Of a stretch of DNA of 5,989 nt, positions 1 to 5,058 are shown piece after piece. Within the stretch, counting starts at the first letter, position 1; the number at the start of each line of letters is the position of its first letter. A program made the position numbers and the translations under genes. The notes beneath the pieces are model-generated. The model saw nothing but the letters and a program-made list of their open reading frames with translations, searched no databases and was not told where the DNA came from. Source of the DNA: Clostridia bacterium (GTDB lineage: Bacteria; Bacillota; Clostridia; Lachnospirales; Cellulosilyticaceae); NCBI GenBank assembly GCA_029256345.1, contig JAQSYC010000253.1:1-5989 (forward strand), read 5' to 3'.

Positions 1-324
1 GCAGTCAGTAGACTAGGTCTTGAAACAATCTTGGATAGTGGATATGAATATATTGTAAGTGGTGATTTCAGTACCCATGATTATGAAGCTAAAAACAAAG
101 AGGAACTGTTGGCATTATTAATGAATGGGATGTTACTTAAGAATAACTCAATAAGGCAATTGGAAAATGGAAGTATTGCAGTGATGCATATGTCAGATGA
201 AAGTCAATATACTGCCGAGGCAATAGATGAATTTTTGACTAAAAATCAATCTGAAAAAGAACGTGATCAGTATACTTTTGCAAGGCTTAGTGATTATTTA
301 AAGAAGGAAACTAAAAAAGATTAG
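1..324 (+). CDS. NodB-type polysaccharide deacetylase, C-terminal part (5' end outside window)
   Basis: The reading frame is open from base 1 and ends at TAG 322-324, giving 107 visible residues of a protein that starts upstream. A TTG at base 31 could be read as a start, but residues continue in frame before it and no ribosome binding site precedes it. The visible part resembles the last strands of a NodB/CE4 polysaccharide deacetylase. Residues 19-29 (VSGDFSTHDY region) correspond to the late Asp/Trp motif, and GSIAVMHM (residues 57-64) with TAEAIDEFL (71-79) matches the closing leucine-histidine motif and terminal helix. His63 would be the conserved active-site histidine. CE4 enzymes remove N- or O-acetyl groups from polysaccharides or peptidoglycan, usually outside the membrane. 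The tail (about 80-107) is charged and lysine-rich. The stop codon lies 9 bases before the glycosyltransferase start, so the two are probably co-transcribed. The metal-binding motifs are outside the window, so activity cannot be judged. Confidence 0.72.
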   Translation, partial: AVSRLGLETILDSGYEYIVSGDFSTHDYEAKNKEELLALLMNGMLLKNNSIRQLENGSIAVMHMSDESQYTAEAIDEFLTKNQSEKERDQYTFARLSDYLKKETKKD

Positions 325-333
325 AGGGATGCT

Positions 334-2226
334 ATGAAGCGGTTAAACAAGATAGAGATTAATAAAAAACCTAAAACTGTAACAGACGTATTGGCAGAAT
401 ACCGTAAGGATAGGCGATTGCTTGCTAACGTTCCAGATGTGGAAAACGTGCGTACCAATGTCGACCGAAGAGGCAAAAATGTTGTTGAGGATTATGAAGG
501 GGACGCTCAGTTATTTATTGAGAATAAAAAAGCTGGTATAAGGTATCAAGTTGCCTATGAAGTCCACATCAAATGTTTTACCAAACAAGGGGAAAAAGTA
601 AACTTTAAAGCAAAAGGAATAGATATTTCTGCCACAGGTATTTTGGTGCAGCTGGAAGATAAAAATCAGTTGGAATTAGTTAATGAAGCAAAACGTATTA
701 AGCTCAAATTTGAAATCATACCTGGCACTATGCCGGAAGGTTATGAGATGAAAGTTGATATTTTTGCAGTATCTGTTCGCTCAGAGCTAATAAAAGGGGA
801 ACAAGTGTTTTGTGGTTTTGAGTTTAAAGAAACGTTGGCACAATATGTCAATCGAAAAAAAGGTCGACATACGCTTTTGGCGGCAAGTTTGCTTTTGTTT
901 TTTATTACAGCTTTCATTATACTGATGAGAGTAGAGAGTATTTTATATTTTAAGTTTAATAAATATCTCTATTTATATAGTATTATCGCAGCAACTTTTC
1001 TACTGAGCCGTTATTTATTTGGCGCTATGTACCGGGTAATCCCGATAGATGTTCATTATACACCAGGCGTATCCATTATTATTCCCTGTTTTAATGAAGA
1101 AGAATGGATACAAAGAACAATATTAAGTTGTATCAATCAGGATTATCCTATAGATCGGCTGGAGGTTATTGTTGTAGATGACTGTTCTAATGATCGGTCA
1201 GTAGTAAAGATTCAAGAAATTATTCAAAAACTTTATGAAGAAACAGAAAGATTTGATACCAAAAACCGTGTCACATATGTTGTGCAAAAGGAGAATAAAG
1301 GAAAAAGAGATGCTTTAGCCTGGGGAGCGCAACTGGCAAAACATGATTTGATTGTGTTTGTGGATTCAGACAGCTTTTTAGATCCTTTTGCAATACGTAA
1401 TCTCGTACAGCCTTTTAAGGATCCCAAAATGGGCGGCGTTTCAGGAAGGACTGATGTAGCCAATACCTATACCAATGGACTGACCAAAATGCAGTCTGTA
1501 CGTTATTACATAGCTTTTAGAATCATGAAAGCAGCTGAAGCTTATTTTGACGCGGTGACTTGTCTTTCGGGACCGCTTTCGTGTTATAAGAAGGAGATTG
1601 TTTTAGAACACACAGAAGAATGGCTGAACCAGAAGTTTTTGGGTCAGCGGGCAACTTTTGGAGATGATAGGAGTATGACCAATTTTGTATTAAAGAATCA
1701 TAGGACAGGTTATCAGGATACTGCAGTTTGTTCTACGGTTGTGCCAAATACTTATAACGTTTTTTTAAAACAGCAAATGAGGTGGAAACGTTCGTGGCTT
1801 AGAGAGTCTATTATTGCAGGGAGTTATATATGGAAAAAAGAACCCTTTATGTCAGTATCTTTTTATATGGGATTACTGGTACCCATTGCAGCACCTATTG
1901 TAGTTTTTTATAACTTATTTTATGTACCTTTAGTACATCATGTCTTTCCTACAACATTTTTAATTGGGTTATTGATGATGGCTTTATTGATGAGTATTGC
2001 ACAGATGTTTTTGCGAAAAAGCTCTACTTGGATATTTGGGATGCTTTTCTGCCTTTACTACGAAGCTGTCTTATTATGGCAAATGCCCATTGCATGGGTG
2101 ACCTTTTGGAAATCGACTTGGGGTACCCGCATGACACCGCAGGATGTAAAGGAGCAAGAGAAAAAAGAGCAAAAAAGGCTCAAATCCAACAAGGATGGAG
2201 GGAAAACGCAAGATGAAAAGATATGA
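334..2226 (+). CDS. PilZ domain-GT2 membrane glycosyltransferase (c-di-GMP-responsive exopolysaccharide synthase)
   Basis: A 630-residue membrane glycosyltransferase likely to polymerise an exopolysaccharide from nucleotide sugars and pass it across the membrane. The ATG at 334 follows GAGGG (324-328) by 5 bases. Residues 1-60 are a charged, arginine-rich cytoplasmic region. Residues about 65-170 form a PilZ domain: D97-I-S99-A-T-G102 matches DxSxxG, while the preceding RxxxR is K66xxxR70. Two membrane segments follow (about 180-199 and 211-232). The GT2 catalytic domain (about 245-490) shows SIIIPCFNEE (247-256), VDD (281-283), DSD (344-346, the DxD metal/UDP site), GDDR (443-446, the catalytic-base region) and QQMRW (480-484, QxxRW of processive enzymes). 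Three further membrane segments lie at about 504-530, 536-559 and 565-590, then WGTR (596-599), a motif seen in hyaluronan/chitin-type synthases, and a basic tail. The fusion implies activation by cyclic-di-GMP. The sugar is not determined; GlcNAc polymer, cellulose-like or mixed glucan are all possible. Confidence 0.92.
   Translation: MKRLNKIEINKKPKTVTDVLAEYRKDRRLLANVPDVENVRTNVDRRGKNVVEDYEGDAQLFIENKKAGIRYQVAYEVHIKCFTKQGEKVNFKAKGIDISATGILVQLEDKNQLELVNEAKRIKLKFEIIPGTMPEGYEMKVDIFAVSVRSELIKGEQVFCGFEFKETLAQYVNRKKGRHTLLAASLLLFFITAFIILMRVESILYFKFNKYLYLYSIIAATFLLSRYLFGAMYRVIPIDVHYTPGVSIIIPCFNEEEWIQRTILSCINQDYPIDRLEVIVVDDCSNDRSVVKIQEIIQKLYEETERFDTKNRVTYVVQKENKGKRDALAWGAQLAKHDLIVFVDSDSFLDPFAIRNLVQPFKDPKMGGVSGRTDVANTYTNGLTKMQSVRYYIAFRIMKAAEAYFDAVTCLSGPLSCYKKEIVLEHTEEWLNQKFLGQRATFGDDRSMTNFVLKNHRTGYQDTAVCSTVVPNTYNVFLKQQMRWKRSWLRESIIAGSYIWKKEPFMSVSFYMGLLVPIAAPIVVFYNLFYVPLVHHVFPTTFLIGLLMMALLMSIAQMFLRKSSTWIFGMLFCLYYEAVLLWQMPIAWVTFWKSTWGTRMTPQDVKEQEKKEQKRLKSNKDGGKTQDEKI
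2197..2202 (+). promoter_or_regulatory. Shine-Dalgarno GGAGGG deciding the start at 2213
   Basis: GGAGGG lies inside the 3' end of the glycosyltransferase gene, 10 bases before the ATG at 2213. An in-frame ATG at 2195 overlaps this purine run and has no proper ribosome binding site of its own, so 2213 is the preferred start. The 14-base overlap with the preceding stop codon (2224-2226) suggests translational coupling of the synthase and its partner protein. Confidence 0.65.
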
Positions 2227-2794
2227 GTTTTCCTCAAGAAAAGACATTAAAAAGTTAGTAAGGGGTATATTTCAAGGAATTGTACTTCTTTTAATAACCT
2301 ATATTATTGTTACTGCACTATTGACCTTTGAGCGGTACACACCTTATGGTTTAGAAAACTCAATAGATGGAGATAAAGGATTTATTGCCATTTCCTATTT
2401 TGGAGTTGACAGAACAGGGGATGAGACACTTATCAGTACGAAGAGACTCGAAGAACATTTAAAGGCTCTTAAAACCTCAGGTTATGTTACCATAACGCAG
2501 CAGGATATCATAGATTATTATGAAAAGGGCAAAAAGCTTCCAGAAAAATCTTTGTTTCTGATTTTCGAAGATGGAAGGCGGGATACGGCGATTTTTGCTC
2601 AAAAGATAATGGAAGATTATAATTATCGGGGAACTATGTTAACCTATGCAGATAAATTCGAGGAAAAAGATAGAAAGTTCTTAATGCCTGATGAATTGAT
2701 AGGGCTAGAAGAGAGTACATTTTGGGAATTAGGAACCAATGGTTACCGGCTTGAATATATTAATGTATTTGACAGAAATGAGAAGTATCTCTGA
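2213..2794 (+). CDS. NodB-like (degenerate polysaccharide deacetylase) membrane protein, N-terminal fragment
   Basis: This 193-residue reading frame holds a basic cytoplasmic N-terminus, one membrane anchor (about 19-39, hydrophobic after KKLVRGIFQG) and the first part of an extracellular NodB-like domain. The fold is recognisable from GFIAISYFGV (56-65, where active enzymes have a YHxV-like strand), a helix with RLEEHLKALKTSGY (78-91), a YYEKGKKLPEKS loop and LIFEDGRRD (116-124), the equivalent of TFDDG. The first aspartate is a glutamate (E119), with D120 kept. The metal-binding HxxxH motif is absent; WELGTNGY (171-178) stands in its place. Deacetylase activity is therefore doubtful and a binding or scaffolding role is more likely. 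The frame ends at TGA 2792-2794 in mid-domain, and the rest continues in another frame, so this is the 5' half of a broken or frameshifted gene. It overlaps the glycosyltransferase gene by 14 bases. Confidence 0.75.
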   Translation: MKRYEFSSRKDIKKLVRGIFQGIVLLLITYIIVTALLTFERYTPYGLENSIDGDKGFIAISYFGVDRTGDETLISTKRLEEHLKALKTSGYVTITQQDIIDYYEKGKKLPEKSLFLIFEDGRRDTAIFAQKIMEDYNYRGTMLTYADKFEEKDRKFLMPDELIGLEESTFWELGTNGYRLEYINVFDRNEKYL

Positions 2795-3863
2795 GCATGG
2801 TATACCTAAAGAAAGCTATGACAAGATGAAAGCACGTATCAGCTATGATTATGAGCAGGTAAAAAAGATTTATACGGAGGGAATTGGAAAAATCCCCAAT
2901 ATGTATATTTTGATGCATTCTAACACAGGGCAGTATGGAACGAATGATAAAGCAAGTGATGTTAATAAAAAGTGGATACATGAGCTTTTCAAAATACATT
3001 TCAATCGAGAAGGGTATTCTTTGAATAATAAAGAAAGTGCTATTTATGACCTTACCAGAGTACAACCACAGGCTTATTGGTCTGTCAATCATCTATTAAT
3101 GAGATTGTGGGATGATACAAAGCAGGAGGTGGCCTTTGTAACGGGAGATGAAGATAAGGCTAAGATGTGGCAAAAACTGGAGGGACAAGCTGAGTTCATA
3201 GAGGATAAGCTTATCTTGACTTCTATGCCTCGGGGAAAAGGTATTCTCAGGCTAAGGAACAGTAAAGACTTAAAAAACTTTAATCTTTCTGTGCAGATGA
3301 AAGGCAATAAATTAGGCAGTCAAGGCATTTATGTCAGAGCCGATGAGACATTGGAAAACTATATATTTGTTCAATTAAAGGACAACGTTTTAAACGTGTA
3401 TGAAAGATTGCAGGGTAAAGAAAAGTTGTTAGTTTCAGTGGATTTAGAGGATCACGATAGGGCAATAGCGACACCTGGGACTTCAAACAATATGGCGGTC
3501 AAGGACTATAAACCAGCTATGGAAATCAAAGATAGCGGCAGCCGCTTACTTACCTTTTCTATCAGCGAGGATGAGATGCATATCTTTATTGACGAAAAAC
3601 CAGTTGTCAGTCATCTTAAGACCTTGCAATCTTTGGAAGGGTATGTTTATTTAGAGACTGCTTGGAGTGAAGGGGGATATAGTCAAAGAAATTTGACAGA
3701 TGATGTATATGATGGCATATTTGAGTCATTGGTGATCACAACAGAGGAAAATAAAGGAGCAAAAATCAATTTTGATACCAGGTTACATGGGTGGGATAAA
3801 CTAATGAATACGGTCAATGAAATAGGGGAAGGAATCATCAATTGGTTTATAAGAACGTTATAG
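2739..3863 (+). CDS. NodB-like protein, C-terminal fragment with LamG/concanavalin-like beta-sandwich
   Basis: This is the 3' half of the interrupted NodB-like gene. The frame is open from ATG 2739, but residues before about 19 are shadow sequence of the first half; convincing homologous protein begins at EHGIPKESYDKM. If it is translated on its own, ATG 2739 (AGGA five bases before) or ATG 2778 are possible reinitiation starts. Residues about 19-135 complete the NodB-like domain, with YILMHSN (56-62) matching the late histidine motif, then DKASDVN and QPQAYW. Residues about 145-335 form a beta-sandwich resembling LamG, GH16-like or DUF1080-type sugar-binding folds: short alternating strands such as NYIFVQL and HIFIDEKPVV, ending in DDVYDGIFESLVIT. 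The last 25 residues could form an amphipathic, membrane-hugging helix around W352 and W369. The beta-sandwich probably binds the exported glycan. Its stop codon lies 20 bases before the hydrolase gene. Confidence 0.7.
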   Translation: MVTGLNILMYLTEMRSISEHGIPKESYDKMKARISYDYEQVKKIYTEGIGKIPNMYILMHSNTGQYGTNDKASDVNKKWIHELFKIHFNREGYSLNNKESAIYDLTRVQPQAYWSVNHLLMRLWDDTKQEVAFVTGDEDKAKMWQKLEGQAEFIEDKLILTSMPRGKGILRLRNSKDLKNFNLSVQMKGNKLGSQGIYVRADETLENYIFVQLKDNVLNVYERLQGKEKLLVSVDLEDHDRAIATPGTSNNMAVKDYKPAMEIKDSGSRLLTFSISEDEMHIFIDEKPVVSHLKTLQSLEGYVYLETAWSEGGYSQRNLTDDVYDGIFESLVITTEENKGAKINFDTRLHGWDKLMNTVNEIGEGIINWFIRTL

Positions 3864-3872
3864 TATGAGTAA

Positions 3873-3877
3873 AGGGG
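3873..3877 (+). promoter_or_regulatory. Shine-Dalgarno AGGGG for the GH18 gene
   Basis: AGGGG sits 6 bases before ATG 3884, in the 20-base gap after the previous stop codon. It is strong and well spaced, supporting both the chosen start and continued translation of the operon past the broken gene. No promoter or terminator is visible in the gap. Confidence 0.6.
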
Positions 3878-3883
3878 TAAAAT

Positions 3884-4978
3884 ATGAAAAGAAAGATAAG
3901 GATAAGCTGTATTTTAGGATGTGCTCTAATAGGTATCTACTTGATTACTGGAGGTGCTGACAAAGGGACCCCAAATGCTCAGCAAGAAAATAAAGACCAA
4001 CTTCTTAAAAAGGATAAAAACAAGCAAGTAGATGCAATAAATCATGAGAGATTGCAAACTCAGTTTTCAGCATGGACTGTTTATTGGCATACGGAAGGGG
4101 TAGTGGAAGAAATACAGTTGGTTCAGGATAACATTGAGAATTTATGTTATTTTGCGGCTTATTTCGACCATAAAAACAAGCTGGTGATCCCAGAAGAGAC
4201 AACGGAGATTTTTAAAGTCATTAAGCAAGACTTTTATGAAAAAAAGTGGACACATTATATGACAGTGGTCAATGATAAAGTCTATGAAGATAAATCCATA
4301 TCTCTTAAAGATACACAGCTGTTATATCAATTGTTTTCAAATGAAGAGGTGATGAATCGGCATATCCAAGACATTTTGAATTTAGCTATACAGAATGGTT
4401 ATAATGGCATAGAAATTGATTATGAGGCCATACGGATGGATTTAGAGCTTTGGAATCTTTTTATTGATTTTTGTAATAAACTTTATAAAGAGGCCGATAC
4501 AAAACATCTGAAATTGAGAGTACTTTTAGAATCAAGCACACCCTTTGAGAAACTTACATTTTCTGAAGGGCCAGAATATGTTATGATGTGTTATAATTTA
4601 TATGGTATGCATAGTGAACCGGGGCCAAAGGCAAACAAAGCATTTATAGAAAGCCTTATACAACAGATGAGTGTATTGCCTGGAGAAAAGAATTTTGCCA
4701 TTGCCACAGGAGGATTTGATTGGAGCGTGAAAGGGACTGTAACAGCTTTGACAGAAATTGAGGCCTATAGCCTTGCAGTAGAATATAGCGCCAACATAAT
4801 AAGAGATCCAGAGAGTCAAGCACTAGTCTATCACTATGAAGATTTGGATAAGATACAACATGAAGTGTGGTATGCCGATACAGTGACATTTAATCATTGG
4901 ATTTCAGTGATTGAAACAGCAGGTGACTACGGGATTTCTGTCTGGCGTTTAGGAGGTAACCGAAGCAGTACATACTAA
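3884..4978 (+). CDS. Exported membrane-anchored GH18-family glycoside hydrolase
   Basis: A 364-residue protein with a basic start, a hydrophobic segment at about 7-22 (uncleaved anchor or signal peptide), a lysine- and glutamine-rich linker (about 25-55) and a GH18 TIM-barrel-like domain (about 60-360). The catalytic strand reads NGYNGIEIDYE (171-181). Against the GH18 consensus DxxDxDxE, the first Asp is N174 and the second is E177, while D179 and the proton donor E181 are kept. MMCYNLYG (234-241) matches the substrate-binding M-x-Y strand, and GISVWRLGG (350-358) matches the last strand with its conserved tryptophan, as in the SleL/YaaH/YdhD-like branch. GH18 enzymes cut beta-1,4 bonds next to N-acetylglucosamine, using the substrate's acetamido group. 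In this operon it probably trims or releases the exported polymer outside the membrane; a peptidoglycan or spore-cortex role is the main alternative. It is shorter than SleL-type enzymes and has no visible LysM repeats. Confidence 0.82.
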   Translation: MKRKIRISCILGCALIGIYLITGGADKGTPNAQQENKDQLLKKDKNKQVDAINHERLQTQFSAWTVYWHTEGVVEEIQLVQDNIENLCYFAAYFDHKNKLVIPEETTEIFKVIKQDFYEKKWTHYMTVVNDKVYEDKSISLKDTQLLYQLFSNEEVMNRHIQDILNLAIQNGYNGIEIDYEAIRMDLELWNLFIDFCNKLYKEADTKHLKLRVLLESSTPFEKLTFSEGPEYVMMCYNLYGMHSEPGPKANKAFIESLIQQMSVLPGEKNFAIATGGFDWSVKGTVTALTEIEAYSLAVEYSANIIRDPESQALVYHYEDLDKIQHEVWYADTVTFNHWISVIETAGDYGISVWRLGGNRSSTY

Positions 4979-4989
4979 GCGGTCTGCAA

Positions 4990-5034
4990 TTGTATTATTT
5001 TACTAATCCTTAAAGATGAGGTAAAATGATATAA
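4990..5034 (+). repeat. Inverted repeat, 14-bp stem with 17-base loop
   Basis: TTGTATTATTTTAC (4990-5003) pairs with GTAAAATGATATAA (5021-5034): 12 Watson-Crick pairs and 2 G-T pairs, around a 17-base loop. No T-run follows on either strand, so it is not a standard intrinsic terminator. The arms fall on the -35 and -10 boxes of the candidate promoter for the downstream permease gene, so it could be an operator, a weak terminator or mRNA structure, or a chance pairing in AT-rich DNA. Confidence 0.5.
4999..5027 (+). promoter_or_regulatory. Candidate sigma-A promoter for the AEC permease gene
   Basis: TTTACT (4999-5004) and TAAAAT (5022-5027) are separated by 17 bases and match the vegetative consensus at 4 of 6 and 5 of 6 positions. 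Transcription would start near 5034, leaving a short leader before ATG 5059. An alternative extended -10, TG-A-TATAAG (5027-5035), lies just downstream. AT-rich DNA gives such matches by chance, so this is tentative, but it lies in the only intergenic gap of the window that is large enough. Confidence 0.4.
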
Positions 5035-5046
5035 GAGGTAGATGAG

Positions 5047-5052
5047 AAGGAG
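5047..5052 (+). promoter_or_regulatory. Shine-Dalgarno AAGGAG for the AEC permease gene
   Basis: AAGGAG is a near-perfect ribosome binding site 6 bases before ATG 5059 and fixes the start of the last gene, which runs off the window. Confidence 0.65.
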
Positions 5053-5058
5053 CTAAGT

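Larger units (their letters stand above)
2213..3863 (+). pseudogene. Interrupted NodB-like/beta-sandwich gene (frameshift or internal deletion near 2790)
   Basis: The two fragments read as one protein in order: membrane anchor, NodB-like domain, beta-sandwich. The first frame ends at TGA 2792-2794 and homologous sequence resumes in the +1 frame at GAG 2793. Joining them by skipping one base gives about 549 residues. From memory, intact relatives in Clostridia have a linker of roughly 30 residues between the strand ending NVFDR and the xGxPxxSYxxM helix. If so, the gene has lost about 3n+2 bases rather than gained one. No homopolymer lies at the junction, which makes a simple sequencing slip less likely, though an assembly error remains possible. 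The downstream half shows no further stops or decay, so the lesion looks recent, or both halves remain in use. Confidence 0.6.

Noticed and set aside
31..324. A complete 97-residue gene starting at TTG 31
   Set aside because: The frame is open to base 1 with sensible residues before the TTG, no ribosome binding site is present, and the protein matches only the C-terminal end of a deacetylase. It is the tail of a longer gene.
1233..1463. Minus-strand reading frame of 76 residues, and similar ones at 2760-3092, 3089-3307, 4005-4202, 4598-4819 and 4656-4889
   Set aside because: All are antisense to well-supported genes and look like out-of-frame composition, with no motif or independent start signal.
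2195..2212. Earlier start (ATG 2195) for the NodB-like protein
   Set aside because: It coincides with the GGAGGG ribosome binding site that serves ATG 2213 and has no properly spaced site of its own.
2028..2216. 62-residue reading frame inside the end of the glycosyltransferase gene
   Set aside because: It overlaps conserved membrane and WGTR coding sequence in another frame, with no ribosome binding site or recognisable protein features.
3908..3922. Lipoprotein lipobox (ILGC, Cys13) in the GH18 protein
   Set aside because: The cysteine lies in the middle of the hydrophobic segment, with too short a hydrophobic stretch before it and several hydrophobic residues after it. A plain membrane anchor or signal peptide fits better.
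4979..5058. Rho-independent terminator between the GH18 and AEC genes
   Set aside because: An inverted repeat is present but is AT-rich, has a long loop and lacks a following T-run on either strand.
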